64,000 bases of DNA, from NCBI GenBank assembly GCA_023150915.1, contig JAKLKA010000033.1, positions 29,043 to 93,042 on the forward strand, read 5' to 3'. Position numbers and translations under genes: made by a program. Position 1 is the stretch's first letter, and each line of letters opens with the position of its first letter. The notes beneath the pieces were generated by a model that saw only the letters and a program-made list of their open reading frames with translations, searched no databases and was not told the DNA's origin. Positions 48,781 through 57,841 of this stretch are shown here, piece by piece. Source of the DNA: Polyangiaceae bacterium. Its GTDB lineage: Bacteria > Myxococcota_A > Polyangia > Polyangiales > Polyangiaceae.

Positions 48781-50196
48781 GTGAGCGTCGAGGCGGGCTC
48801 CATCATCGGCCAGCGCTATCGGGCCGTGCGGTGCCTGGGCGCCGGCGGCGTGGGCGAGGTCTGGGCCGGCGTGCGCCTGGCCGACGATCACGAGGTGGCG
48901 ATCAAGACCCTCTTGCCGGCGGCGGCGGCGCACCGCGAGCTGGTCGCGCGCTTCAAGCGCGAGGCAGATCTGCTCGCGCGGATCCGCAGCAAGTACGTGT
49001 CGCGCGTCATCGACTTCCTGTCCGATCCGAACCACGGCCTGGTGCTGGTGCTCGAGCTCGCGCCCGGCGAGCCGCTGAGCCAGGTGCTCGAGCGGGGGCC
49101 GATCGCCGTCGAAGAAGCCATCGACCTGTGCTGGGACGTAGTCGGCGGCATCGCCGATCTCCATCGGCAGCAGATCATTCACCGCGATCTGAAGCCGGGG
49201 AACGTGATCTTGCAGCGCCGCCCGGGCGGCCGCAGCCACGCGGTGATCATCGATTTCGGCATGAGCCGCTTCGCCGGCGTGGACCACGAGGGCGAAGAGA
49301 TCACCGCGCTCACCAGCGTGGACATTGCCGTGGGCACGCTCGCGTACATGGCGCCTGAGCAGATCTTGAACTCGCGCCAGGTGACCGGCGCCGCGGACAT
49401 CTACGCTCTGGGCGCCATGCTTCACCGCGCCGTGACGGGCCGGCACGTCTTCGGAGATCTGACCGACGTGGCGCTGGCCCGGCACAAGCTCAGCCACGAC
49501 GCTCCACCGCTCGTCACGGGCCGCAGCGACGCCATGGCCAAGGGCTTCGAGGCAATCGTCGACCGGATGCTGCAGAAACACCCGAAGAACCGCTACGCGC
49601 AGGCCGAGGACGTGTTTCCCGACCTGATCGCGCTGCGCGAGGTGCCGTCGGCGCCGCGCGCGTCGCTGCCGTCGTGGCCCACCGCGCCCTCGCAACCCTT
49701 CCCGTCGGCGCCGACCTCCGCCGATCCGGTGGCGCTGCCGACCCCCACTCCGGTGGCCAGCGCCAGCGCGCTGCCGGTTGCCCCGCCCGCCCCCGCGCCG
49801 CGCGGTCGCGGCGCGGCCGTGGCGCTGGCGATTGCCGTGCCGCTGGCGCTTGCCGCCGCGGCCGGCGGGTGGCTGATCTGGCGACGCCTGCCGCCGGCCG
49901 AAGCCAGCGACGGCCCGGTGGTGGGCGAGGCGTCTCCGGCGAGCGCGGTGCCGGCGCCGTCGATCACCGGCAGCGGACCCAGCGCGCCCAGCCCGAGCAC
50001 GAGCGCCGCCCCGCCGCCCTCTGCGTCCGCGGCACCGGTCGCCGTCGCCCCGCCCAAACCCAAGCCCAAGCCGCCTGCGCCGCCGGCGCCCCCCAGCACG
50101 GCCGTCGTCGCGTCGTCCCCCACCCGGGCCACGCCGCCGAAGCCAGCGCCGTCGGTCGGCCCGAGCCCTGCGCCGGTGCTGCTGGACGAACCTTAG
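48781..50196 (+). CDS. Membrane-anchored Ser/Thr protein kinase (PknB type)
   Basis: The 471-residue Hanks-type kinase has GQRYRAVRCLGAGGVGEVWAG (glycine loop), HEVAIKTL (ATP Lys), IIHRDLKPGNVIL (catalytic loop), VIIDFGMSR (DFG), AYMAPEQIL (APE) and GAADIYALGAMLHRAVTG. All catalytic residues are present, so it should be active. Residues 300-340 are a Pro/Ser-rich juxtamembrane region. One transmembrane helix (AAVALAIAVPLALAAAAGGWLIW) follows near residue 345, then a Pro/Ala/Ser-rich extracytoplasmic tail without a sensor domain. The start GTG 48781 gives the family N-terminus. It overlaps the convergent carbonic anhydrase gene by 4 bp. Confidence 0.9.
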   Translation: MSVEAGSIIGQRYRAVRCLGAGGVGEVWAGVRLADDHEVAIKTLLPAAAAHRELVARFKREADLLARIRSKYVSRVIDFLSDPNHGLVLVLELAPGEPLSQVLERGPIAVEEAIDLCWDVVGGIADLHRQQIIHRDLKPGNVILQRRPGGRSHAVIIDFGMSRFAGVDHEGEEITALTSVDIAVGTLAYMAPEQILNSRQVTGAADIYALGAMLHRAVTGRHVFGDLTDVALARHKLSHDAPPLVTGRSDAMAKGFEAIVDRMLQKHPKNRYAQAEDVFPDLIALREVPSAPRASLPSWPTAPSQPFPSAPTSADPVALPTPTPVASASALPVAPPAPAPRGRGAAVALAIAVPLALAAAAGGWLIWRRLPPAEASDGPVVGEASPASAVPAPSITGSGPSAPSPSTSAAPPPSASAAPVAVAPPKPKPKPPAPPAPPSTAVVASSPTRATPPKPAPSVGPSPAPVLLDEP

Positions 50197-50876
50197 GTCT
50201 TCGGCACTGCCCCGGCGGGCGTGTGGGCCAGATCGATGCGCGCGGCCAGATCCGGATCCGCGCGCTCCGAGAGCGACTCGTAGCGCTCGGTCACCGGATC
50301 GTAACCAAAGACGTCGCCCTGCTCGATGTCGAACACCCAGCCATAGATCTCGAGATCCCCGCGGGAAAGCCGGTCACGCACCGAGGGGTGAGTTCGCAGG
50401 TTCTCGATCTGGATCAGCACGTTCTTCTCGACGGCAGCCCGCAAGAGCTCGGCCCCTTCCAGCCCCGAGTGCCAGAGCTCGCGCTGCACGGCCTTGCCGT
50501 GCTCGAGCCACTGCCGCACCTCTTTGAGCCCCGAGACATCGACCTGCCCCACCAGCGCCGCCATGGCGCCGCAGTTGCTGTGCCCACACACCACGATGCA
50601 GCTCACCTCGAGCTTGGCCAGCGCAAACTCGATGGTCGCCTCTTCGCTGCCATCCACGGTGCCGTGGGGCGGCACGATGTTGCCCGCGTTGCGGATCACG
50701 AACAGCTCGCCCGGCAACGCCTGCGTGATCAAGTGCGGGTCGAGGCGCGAGTCCGAGCACGAGACCATCAGCGTGTGCGGCGACTGGCCCTGGGCCAGGC
50801 TCTTGTAGAGCTGCTCGTGGCGCGGATAGATCTCGGTGCGAAACCGCCGGATGCCGGCGATGAGCTTGTAGATCAT
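50193..50876 (-). CDS. Beta-class carbonic anhydrase
   Basis: The 227-residue enzyme interconverts CO2 and bicarbonate. The zinc site is seen in MVSCSDSRLDPHLI (Cys plus the Asp-Arg dyad) and VVCGHSNCGAMAAL (His-x2-Cys). NAGNIVPPHG and ATIEFALAKLEV are also family signatures. Length is typical for a prokaryotic beta-CA. It could supply bicarbonate for biotin carboxylation, but it is not linked to the acc genes. It is preceded by 39 bp to the end of the GH114 lipoprotein gene on the same strand. Confidence 0.93.
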   Translation of the reverse strand: MIYKLIAGIRRFRTEIYPRHEQLYKSLAQGQSPHTLMVSCSDSRLDPHLITQALPGELFVIRNAGNIVPPHGTVDGSEEATIEFALAKLEVSCIVVCGHSNCGAMAALVGQVDVSGLKEVRQWLEHGKAVQRELWHSGLEGAELLRAAVEKNVLIQIENLRTHPSVRDRLSRGDLEIYGWVFDIEQGDVFGYDPVTERYESLSERADPDLAARIDLAHTPAGAVPKT

Positions 50877-50915
50877 GCCCCGAGCTTGTCGCGGCTCTTC
50901 CCGGGTGTCACGCCC

Positions 50916-52535
50916 TCAGGGGCAGGTGACACGCCAGGCGCCCAGGTCCAGCGTCTTGATCAGCGTCGAGAAGCCGGCCGTGCTCGCGGCCCCGCACACC
51001 TGGGCCTTCTTGGCCGCCGACGCCGACGACGAGCTGACGTACTCGACGTGGAACACGGCCTTGCCCGCGTTGATGAAGGGTGCCATCGCCGAGCACTCGT
51101 CGTACTCGAGGCACTGCTCGTTGAGCGCCCAGTCGAAGTCCGAAACCACCGCCGGGATCAACCCCAGGGCGTTCTTCAGCCCGATCGACAGCCCCCGCGC
51201 GTGGGCCTCGCTCGACAGGAACTTCAAGTAGTCCTTCTGCGTCGCCGCGGTGAGCGGAAACCCGGAAGCGTTCTGGTAAGCGTCCACGTTGTCGGGCTCC
51301 ACGCCGTCGCACTGCTTCTGCAATGCCAGATCCAGGCGCTTCTTCATGATGGCTCGCACGTTGGCCGAGCGCGTGTCGAGCCAGGTCTCGCCAGCCCAAC
51401 CGTCGAGCGGGCTGCCGTGGTCGGCGCTCGCGAACTGCCCGGCGTCGCCGCGCCAGCTCTCCCGACTTCCGGCCGAGAAGTAGCAGATCACGGTGCGACC
51501 CTTGGCGTGCAGCGCATCGATGGTGGTGGTGCCGACGTCGAACAGATCGATGTCGAACATCGATGCCTGGACGCCGGTGTCGATGCCGCCGGTCAGCTGC
51601 CACTGCCAGGTCGCGCCGGGCGCCGGCGACCAGATGCCGTTGCCGCCACCGGCACCTCCCGCGCCCCCGCCGCCGGCGCCGCCCGCGCTGCCGCCGGTGC
51701 CCCCGCTGCCGCCGCCGCCGGTACCTCCACCCCCTGCGCCGCCGGTGCCTCCGGGGGGCGGCGGCGCGCCGCAGCTGGCCCCCAACGGAAACCCATCCGC
51801 CGGCGCCTTCGCGAGGCGCGCCGCTGTCTCGGGGCCGAAGCTGCCGTCTTCGTCGATGAGATCGCCCGGGTGGTTGCGGTTCCAGAGGATCTGAAAGGCG
51901 CGGACCCCGGCCCCCGCCAGCGACTTCTTTCCGGGGCCGTCGTAATCGAAGTGCACGCTGTCGGCGCTCCCGAACCAGTCGAACCCCTTCGCCGCCAGTG
52001 CACCCTTCCACGTTCCATACTGACTGGTGTCGATGGCCAGCCCCGACTCGTGGTTGGACTTCCCCGGCGTGGCCGCCGCGGACACCCCGCAGCGACCCGC
52101 CTTCTTCCAGCGTTGAAGCAGGTACTGTTGCGCCACCGTTCGGTACATCGAGTTCACGCCCAGCGTCTTCGCCGGGTTCTGGTCCAGCGCCTGAACCAGC
52201 GCGTCCCGCGCCGCGGTCTGCAAGAACATGAACGCCGCCGGTCCGGGAGACAGGTTCGGACGGGCCGGGACCTTGGCGAGCGCGCCAGGCACCAGGCAGT
52301 TGATCTGCGCGACCAGTTGCTCGCTCAGGCCCTTGACCGAGGTGGTGGAGCAGGTGGCCTCGACCGCTTTCGCCACGGTCGCGCCGCTCAGCTCCTCGCC
52401 GACCCCGACCGACTCGGGCTCCGCACCGTCGCTCTCACCGGGCACGCTCGACTCTGGAGCCGCGGGTCCGCATCCCGCCTGACCGGCAGCCCCGAACGCC
52501 ACGCCCACGAACACCCACTTGGCCAGCTTTCGCAT
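50916..52535 (-). CDS. Lipoprotein with M15 peptidase, peptidoglycan-binding and GH114 domains
   Basis: The 539-residue product begins with a lipoprotein signal (FGAAGQAGC, Cys 22). Residues 60-225 form a D-Ala-D-Ala carboxypeptidase/VanY-like M15 domain with zinc ligands in KSNHESGLAID and DSVHFDYDG. A peptidoglycan-binding motif follows (RAFQILWNRNHPGDLIDEDGSFGPETAARL). After a Gly/Pro-rich linker (residues 255-300), residues 305-539 are a GH114-type endo-alpha-1,4-polygalactosaminidase domain (FDIDLFDVGTTTIDALHAKGRTVICYFSAGSRE, CDGVEPDNVDAYQN, WALNEQCLEYDEC). It would cleave cross-bridges and polygalactosamine-type exopolysaccharide from the cell surface. The architecture suggests a lytic role. 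It is divergent from the FHA/kinase scar. Confidence 0.82.
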   Translation of the reverse strand: MRKLAKWVFVGVAFGAAGQAGCGPAAPESSVPGESDGAEPESVGVGEELSGATVAKAVEATCSTTSVKGLSEQLVAQINCLVPGALAKVPARPNLSPGPAAFMFLQTAARDALVQALDQNPAKTLGVNSMYRTVAQQYLLQRWKKAGRCGVSAAATPGKSNHESGLAIDTSQYGTWKGALAAKGFDWFGSADSVHFDYDGPGKKSLAGAGVRAFQILWNRNHPGDLIDEDGSFGPETAARLAKAPADGFPLGASCGAPPPPGGTGGAGGGGTGGGGSGGTGGSAGGAGGGGAGGAGGGNGIWSPAPGATWQWQLTGGIDTGVQASMFDIDLFDVGTTTIDALHAKGRTVICYFSAGSRESWRGDAGQFASADHGSPLDGWAGETWLDTRSANVRAIMKKRLDLALQKQCDGVEPDNVDAYQNASGFPLTAATQKDYLKFLSSEAHARGLSIGLKNALGLIPAVVSDFDWALNEQCLEYDECSAMAPFINAGKAVFHVEYVSSSSASAAKKAQVCGAASTAGFSTLIKTLDLGAWRVTCP

Positions 52536-52658
52536 CGCGGGCAGCGCTCAGCAAGTTCTGGACCAGCGGAAATCTCGCAGGTTTCTGCAACGAAGCGCCG
52601 AGAATTCCAACACGCGGCTGGATTTTTCCGGACGGCTGCTCGCTCCACGAAAACCTCC

Positions 52659-52664
52659 TACTAT
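52659..52664 (+). promoter_or_regulatory. -10-like box before the FHA pseudogene
   Basis: TACTAT (4 of 6) ends 8 nt before the GTG at 52673, matching the short-leader geometry at other genes here. It may still drive transcription of the remnant. Confidence 0.3.
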
Positions 52665-52672
52665 TCGAGCGC

Positions 52673-53225
52673 GTGGCGGACCGGACCCTCACCGAACGCG
52701 CCGAACCCGCGCCGGCGAGCCGCACCCACAGCGCGCGCCGCCTGGGAGTGCTCGTGGTCTTCTCGCGAGGCTCGTCCACGCCCGTGGCCCACCCGATTAC
52801 CAAGAGCACGGTGGTCGGGCGCGACCCCGAGACGGGCATCTTCACCGATGATGCGAGCTGCTCGCGCGAGCATGCGCGAGTCGAGCCGCGGGACGATGCT
52901 CTGTGGGTCTCGGATTGCGCTGGGCGCGATCTGCTATCGCGCGCTGACCGGGCAGCCGGCGTTCGCCGCCTCGGACTCGATGGCAGCCATGTACCGCGTG
53001 GGGCGCGTGCAACCCGCCAAACCCAGCTGGATGGCGAGCGTGCCGCCGGACGTGGACCGAGTGCTGGCGCTGGCGCTGGCGAAGGAGAAAGAGCACCGCT
53101 TCCGGTCCGCCAGCACCTTCGCCTCCGCATTTCGGGACGCCGCCCGCGGCGAGCTGGACGAGCCCTACCGGCTGGCGGCGGATGCCCTGCTCGCGCGGCA
53201 CCCGTGGATGCGCGAGATCCGATGA
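52673..53225 (+). pseudogene. FHA-domain N-terminus joined out of frame to a Ser/Thr kinase C-terminus
   Basis: From GTG 52673 the frame encodes an FHA domain start: RRLGVLVVFSRGSSTPVAHPITKSTVVGRDPETGIFTDDASCSREHARVEPRDDALWVSD. At about 52920 a different frame begins in the middle of kinase subdomain IX, IALGAICYRALTGQPAFAASDS, and continues PPDVDRVLALALAKEKEHRFRSASTFASAFRDAARGELDEPYRLAADALLARHPW to the stop at 53225. The kinase catalytic half and the rest of the FHA protein are missing. The gene is therefore a deletion scar or an assembly join. The 1,183-residue ORF listed from 49674 is mostly noise and only its last 100 residues are real. gspN ends 18 bp downstream on the other strand. Confidence 0.7.
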
Positions 53226-53242
53226 ACCGCCGAAGTGACGGC

Positions 53243-54286
53243 TCAGCGCGCCCCGGAAAACCCGCGGGCGCCACCCTTGCCCGCGCCGGCGCCGCCGCCG
53301 GCCGAGCCCAGCGGGGCCGGCACCGCGTCCAGCTTGCCCAAGGGGCCAGTGAGCCGATAGGCGTAGAAGCCGTCGGGGCGCTTCGCGCTCTTGTTCTTGG
53401 GGTCGAGATCGAAGAGGCCCGGCACCGACGAGCCCGGCTCGCCGAACAACGCCTTGGTGGTGTCGTTCTTGGTCTTCAGCTTGTCCGCGAACTTGAAGCG
53501 GAACGACAGCTCCGCCAGGCTCATGTCCAGCGGCTCGCGGAGGCGGATGGTGCCGTCGGCAGCCAGCTCGATGTCCGAGCCGTTGGCCGCCAGCTTCTCG
53601 ACCTTCAGCCGACCTTCGGTCGCCTCGGCGACCAGCTCGAGCTCGCCGGCCTCGACCCGCGGCAGCGCAATGGTGTCGCGGATCTTGGCCTTGCCGTCGC
53701 CGAACGCCAGGTCGACGATCTTGAGCGAGACCTTGCCTTCGGCCTTCGAGAGCTTCGCCTCGGGCATCCGCAGGTCGATGTTGCCGCTCAGCTTGCCCTC
53801 GAGCGGCAACCCCACCACCTCGCGCATCAAGGGCAGGTCGCCGACGTTCACGCCGTCGAGCTCGATCACGATGTTGCGCGCGCCGTCGGCGTCGGAGGTG
53901 CTGCCCGCCAAGGTGCCGCCGAAAGCCTCGCCGCCGAAGGTGACCTGAAAGGTGCCGAAGATCAGCTTGAGCAGCGAGAGCCGCAGGTGAATGTCGTCGA
54001 CGGTGACCACCCGACCCTCTTCGGTCTTGCCGTCGGCCTTGGGCGGCGGCGGCGCAGCGTGAAGCTTCACCCCCTGGGCCTCGACCCCCGAAACCCAATA
54101 CCCGCTCATCTTGTCGATCTCGAGCCGCGCGCCGGCGCCTGCCGGCTGGCGCGCGTTGAACTCGGCCACCAGGCGGTCCCGGAGGCGGTCGTAGGGGAAA
54201 GTGAGCAGCACGAAGCCCGACAGCGCCACGCAGTAGAACGTGGGATAGAGCACGCCCTTGAGCACCTTCTTCGCGCTCGGGCTCAT
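53243..54286 (-). CDS. gspN: Type II secretion system protein GspN
   Basis: The 347-residue protein has one N-terminal transmembrane helix (VLYPTFYCVALSGFVLLTFPYDRLRDRL) and a long beta-rich periplasmic part with AsmA/GspN-like repeats (EIDKMSGYWVSGVEAQGVKL, VDDIHLRLSLLKLIFGTFQVTFGGEAFGGTLAG, LSGNIDLRMPEAKLSKAEGKVSLKI). This matches the GspN of delta-proteobacterial type II systems. It ends in a Gly/Ala-rich tail. It is the last gene of the operon; its start overlaps the gspM stop (ATGA). Confidence 0.85.
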   Translation of the reverse strand: MSPSAKKVLKGVLYPTFYCVALSGFVLLTFPYDRLRDRLVAEFNARQPAGAGARLEIDKMSGYWVSGVEAQGVKLHAAPPPPKADGKTEEGRVVTVDDIHLRLSLLKLIFGTFQVTFGGEAFGGTLAGSTSDADGARNIVIELDGVNVGDLPLMREVVGLPLEGKLSGNIDLRMPEAKLSKAEGKVSLKIVDLAFGDGKAKIRDTIALPRVEAGELELVAEATEGRLKVEKLAANGSDIELAADGTIRLREPLDMSLAELSFRFKFADKLKTKNDTTKALFGEPGSSVPGLFDLDPKNKSAKRPDGFYAYRLTGPLGKLDAVPAPLGSAGGGAGAGKGGARGFSGAR

Positions 54287-54879
54287 GGCGCCGCTCCCTT
54301 CTCGGGCTTCTCGGGCTTGTCGGGCTTGCCTTCCTTCTTCTTCTCGTCGGCCTTGCGGTCGAAGGCGCTGACGATCATCTCCACGTCGTAAGAGTCGGGT
54401 TCGGTGGCCCGCTTGCGGATGTTGAGCCGCGTGACGTTCACGGGGTGACCCGACTGCGCCATCTTCTCCATGAACGTGACCAGCTTCAGCATGCCCACCT
54501 TGCGCAGCACGATCTTGGTCGAGCGCTCTTCGAAGCGCTTGCCGTGCGGCACCGCCGCCCGATCCTGGCTCTCGGGGATCTCGATCTGGGCCCCGGTGGC
54601 CAGCTTCTCGAGGAACGAGGCCAGCGGCGGGGTCACGTTGGCGTAGGCCTTGCTCAGCTGCTTCTTCTCGTGGTCGCGGGTCGCGATCTGCGCGCGGCTG
54701 GCCTGAATGCTGGTCACCACTTCGCGCAGCGAGTCGTTGGTGCCGCGCTTGCCGGCCAAGAGCGCCGCCACGCCCGCCGGCACCGCCAGCAAGAACAGCG
54801 CGGCGAAGACCGTGAGCAAGATCCCGAGAAGCTGTCGCTCGCGCGGCTCGAGCTGTCCAATGCGATCACCCAAGGCCAT
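54283..54879 (-). CDS. gspM: Type II secretion system protein GspM
   Basis: The 198-residue inner-membrane platform protein has a short N-terminus (LGDRIGQLEPRERQLLGILLTVFAALFLLAVPAGVAALLAG with one membrane helix), a coiled-coil-like segment (SLREVVTSIQASRAQIATRDHEKKQL), then a ferredoxin-like domain (STKIVLRKVGMLKLVTFMEKMAQSGHPVNVTRLNIRKR). The ERQLLGIL opening is typical of GspM. It partners GspL. It lies 3 nt after gspL and overlaps gspN by 4 nt. The C-terminus is Lys/Pro/Glu-rich. Confidence 0.85.
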   Translation of the reverse strand: MALGDRIGQLEPRERQLLGILLTVFAALFLLAVPAGVAALLAGKRGTNDSLREVVTSIQASRAQIATRDHEKKQLSKAYANVTPPLASFLEKLATGAQIEIPESQDRAAVPHGKRFEERSTKIVLRKVGMLKLVTFMEKMAQSGHPVNVTRLNIRKRATEPDSYDVEMIVSAFDRKADEKKKEGKPDKPEKPEKGAAP

Positions 54880-54882
54880 GGC

Positions 54883-56358
54883 TCACTCCGGCGAAGCTTC
54901 GCCGCCCTCCGTCTTCTTCTTCGGCCGCTTGTCCTCGGGGCACTTGACCTCGAGCTCGAGCACGTATTTCTGCCGGTCGCTGTTGATGACCTGGGTCACC
55001 TTCGAGATCTTCACGTCGTTGAAGCAGCGCGCGTTCTTCAGGTTCGAGGCCACGGTCTGGGCGTCTTCGGCAGACCCGACCACGCCGTTGATCTTCACGT
55101 GCCCGCGCTGCACGTCCAGCTCCTCGATGTCATGCGTCACGCTCGACGGCACGGCCTTCGAGATCTCGACCATCACGTCGAAGGCGTCCACCTGCGGGCG
55201 GGGGTCCACCTCGTCTTTGCCCAGCGCCTTGTCGAGCAGCGCCTTGGCCTCTTCCGGGTCGGTGGTCTCTTGCCCCAGCACGTCTTTGCTCAGGGTGGCC
55301 AGGGCCCGCGACAGAACTTCTTCGTCGTGCCCCAAGGTGCGCAACTCGGCCCACGCTGCAAAAGCGAAGCTGACCAAGATGGCGACGCCCAAGCCCGTGA
55401 GCAGCGGCACCCGCTCTTTGATGAAGCCATAGCCGCGCTGGAAGGCCAGGGGGCCGCGGCGCAGATCGAGATCGCGCGCCCGCCCGCTCATGCCCAGCGC
55501 GATGGAGATGGCCTTGGCGAAGCGTGGCATGGCGTCGGCCAGCTCGGGGGGCACGCCCTCGATGCCGAGGCGCGGCAGCGGACCGACCGGTACGCCCAGC
55601 TCGTGCGACAGGTAGGCCTCGGCCCCCGGGGCCGCGGCGCCGCCGCCGATCAGGTAAATCTGCGACAGCGGCTCACCCCCCTGGGCGGCGAACGCCGCCG
55701 CGGTCTGGCGCAGGTCGGACGCCAGGGCCGGTGCGCTCTCGGGCAGCCCCGCCACCCCGCGCGACAGGGTCCGGGCGAACACCGGCTCGCCCCCGGCCAG
55801 CACCACGATCTCGGTGTGCTTGCCGCCCAGATCGACCAGCGCCAGCGGGCCTTGCGCGGCCAGCTCGGGGCAGACTGACGCCAGGTTGGCGAGGGGCAAG
55901 GGGCCCACCGCCATGCGCTCGACCGGACGCCCGAGCACGCGCGCCACCTGCTCGATGCGCGCCCTCACGTGCTCGATGCGCGCTGCCGCGGAGAGCACCA
56001 CGACGGGCTGGCCCGCACCGGCGCGGCGCAGCACGCGGTAGTCGTAGACCAGCTCGTCGAAGTCGACCGGGATCTGCGCCTCGAGCTCGAAGGGGATGAC
56101 CTCTGCCAGCTGCTTCATGGCAGTGCCCGGCAGCTTGAGTCGGTGGAGGAAGGCCTGCTCGCCGTCCATGGCGACGGACACGGACTCGCTGTGCTGCATC
56201 AGCGGCAGGGCGCAGGCGGCCAGGGCCTGCTCCAGATCGCCGAACGCCGCGACGTCCACCTCGAGCATGCGCTCGATCGCCACCCGCCGGTAGCTGGTAT
56301 GCAGCACCACCGCCCGGACGTGCGAGGCGCGAAAGTCGATTCCAACCAGTCTTGCCAT
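54883..56358 (-). CDS. gspL: Type II secretion system protein GspL (PilM-like cytoplasmic domain)
   Basis: The 491-residue protein begins with an actin-like/PilM-type domain (MARLVGIDFRASHVRAVVLHTS, LALVDLGGKHTEIVVLAGG, IYLIGGGAAAPGAEAYLSHELG) and has one transmembrane helix (LLTGLGVAILVSFAFAAWAEL, near residue 330). The periplasmic part is a ferredoxin-like domain (HDIEELDVQRGHVKINGVVGSAEDAQTVASNL). This is the GspL layout that recruits the GspE ATPase to the platform. It starts 9 nt after gspK. Confidence 0.86.
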   Translation of the reverse strand: MARLVGIDFRASHVRAVVLHTSYRRVAIERMLEVDVAAFGDLEQALAACALPLMQHSESVSVAMDGEQAFLHRLKLPGTAMKQLAEVIPFELEAQIPVDFDELVYDYRVLRRAGAGQPVVVLSAAARIEHVRARIEQVARVLGRPVERMAVGPLPLANLASVCPELAAQGPLALVDLGGKHTEIVVLAGGEPVFARTLSRGVAGLPESAPALASDLRQTAAAFAAQGGEPLSQIYLIGGGAAAPGAEAYLSHELGVPVGPLPRLGIEGVPPELADAMPRFAKAISIALGMSGRARDLDLRRGPLAFQRGYGFIKERVPLLTGLGVAILVSFAFAAWAELRTLGHDEEVLSRALATLSKDVLGQETTDPEEAKALLDKALGKDEVDPRPQVDAFDVMVEISKAVPSSVTHDIEELDVQRGHVKINGVVGSAEDAQTVASNLKNARCFNDVKISKVTQVINSDRQKYVLELEVKCPEDKRPKKKTEGGEASPE

Positions 56359-56367
56359 GTCAGTCTT

Positions 56368-57840
56368 TCACTCGACCCGATAGTAGATGATGTTGCCCCC
56401 GGGGTTCGGCTGAAGCACCGCCGCGATGGCGCCCTCGGTGGCGCCCTCGGGCAGCGCACCGGCGGCGCCACCCGTGCCGGCGCCGGCAGAGCCCGCCGCG
56501 CTGGCGGCCGCCTCGATGGCGGTCATCGCGCCGGGCGCCATGCCCGGCGGCGGGGCACCGCGGAAGTCCACCACCGCGTGGACCTTCACCCGCGTCTCGC
56601 GCTGACCCGCCTTGACGTACCCCGTGGAATAGATGCTGAACACCAGGCTCTCGGTGGTGATTCCCTTGATCGTCTCGGTGTCCGACAAGAGCTGGATGGG
56701 CTTCATCTCGAGGGCCGAGAGGGCCGCGCCGAACATGCCCTTGCCCTTGAGCGCGCTGATGAACGCCTTGGGCGAGCCGAACAGCGGCGCGCCGGCGGTG
56801 AACGACTTGACCAGGTCGAACGCGGTCAAGAACTTCATCGCCTCGGCGGGGTCGCTGCACAGCGGGGTCCCCGGAACGGCCGCGCCACAGATCACCGCCA
56901 GCACCGTCTGCGGGTTGGCGGTGTTGACGTTCACCTTGCCCTGGCCCCAGACCGTCATCACCCGCTTGTCGGGCCGGCTCGGATCCGGGTCGACGAACGT
57001 CGCCCAGAAGTCTTCCCCCACCCCGCGCACCAGGCGCAGCTCTTCCAGGCTGTCGAAGGCCGCGTTCTTGCGCGGGTAGGGCTTCTTCAGCAATTGATAG
57101 TACGAGTCTTCCGCCCCCGCCTGCTGGGCCGAGCCCGAGTGCGGGTCGCAGACGTACCCTTCCTGGTCCGGATCCGTCCAGTCGATGATCGCGCCGCAGA
57201 TGGCCTGGCGATCCGAGAACTGCCCGTCGGCGTCCCGGCTCGAGAACATCGGGTCGTACTGCGGGCCCGCGAGCAGCCCGATCAGCTGAGCTGCCAGGCG
57301 CGACTGGCTGAAGGCGTCGCCGCGGGCGGGGGTGTTGACGTTGACCTTGGCGTCTTCGTCCACGATCTTGATCTCGAAGCCCGCGCCCTCGAGCCCCAGG
57401 TTCTTGCCCTCGCCGATGGCCATGCCCGAAAGGCTGAGGAAGCCCTCGGCGCCCTCGCTGTCGTTGAAGGCGCCCAGCACCCGGTCAGCGAACTCCCAGA
57501 CCGGGATCTGCGGCGGCCCCTGCTTCATCAGCAAGAAGAGCGGCGCGATCGCCTTGCGGATGGTGGGCTCGGACGCGATCAAGAGCCGCGACAGGTTGAG
57601 CGAGCTCTTGGCGGCGTATTCGGCTTTGAGCGCGTCGCGCTGCGACAGCGCGCTCCCCAGCTCGGCGCTGGTCTCGTCCTGGAACTCGGCCAGCATCACC
57701 GCCAAGATGGTCAACGCCGAGAGCACGAGCACGATGGCCACGCCGCGCTTTTCGCCGCGCTTTCCGCCGCGCCGGCGCGCGGATCTGCGCCCGGGCCTGG
57801 AAGGCGCGGCGCGGCGTAGGAGTGCTGGCAGAGTGAACAT
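56368..57840 (-). CDS. gspK: Type II secretion system minor pseudopilin GspK
   Basis: The 490-residue protein begins with a very basic leader and KRGVAIVLVLSALTILAVMLAEFQDETSAEL, the GspK-type prepilin segment, which like other GspK proteins lacks the Glu5 of typical pilins. The large C-terminal domain has DEDAKVNVNTPA, ICGAIIDWTDPD, LEELRLVRGV and GKVNVNTANPQTVLAVIC, the helix-hairpin-helix-like saposin-type pattern of GspK. It caps the pseudopilus tip with GspI and GspJ. It starts 1 nt after gspJ ends and is longer than the E. coli form (about 330). Confidence 0.88.
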   Translation of the reverse strand: MFTLPALLRRAAPSRPGRRSARRRGGKRGEKRGVAIVLVLSALTILAVMLAEFQDETSAELGSALSQRDALKAEYAAKSSLNLSRLLIASEPTIRKAIAPLFLLMKQGPPQIPVWEFADRVLGAFNDSEGAEGFLSLSGMAIGEGKNLGLEGAGFEIKIVDEDAKVNVNTPARGDAFSQSRLAAQLIGLLAGPQYDPMFSSRDADGQFSDRQAICGAIIDWTDPDQEGYVCDPHSGSAQQAGAEDSYYQLLKKPYPRKNAAFDSLEELRLVRGVGEDFWATFVDPDPSRPDKRVMTVWGQGKVNVNTANPQTVLAVICGAAVPGTPLCSDPAEAMKFLTAFDLVKSFTAGAPLFGSPKAFISALKGKGMFGAALSALEMKPIQLLSDTETIKGITTESLVFSIYSTGYVKAGQRETRVKVHAVVDFRGAPPPGMAPGAMTAIEAAASAAGSAGAGTGGAAGALPEGATEGAIAAVLQPNPGGNIIYYRVE

Positions 57841-57841
57841 C

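Noticed and set aside
49674-53225. 1,183-residue plus-strand ORF
   Set aside because: It runs antisense through carbonic anhydrase and the GH114 lipoprotein; only its last 100 residues (kinase C-terminus) are real and are reported as a pseudogene part.
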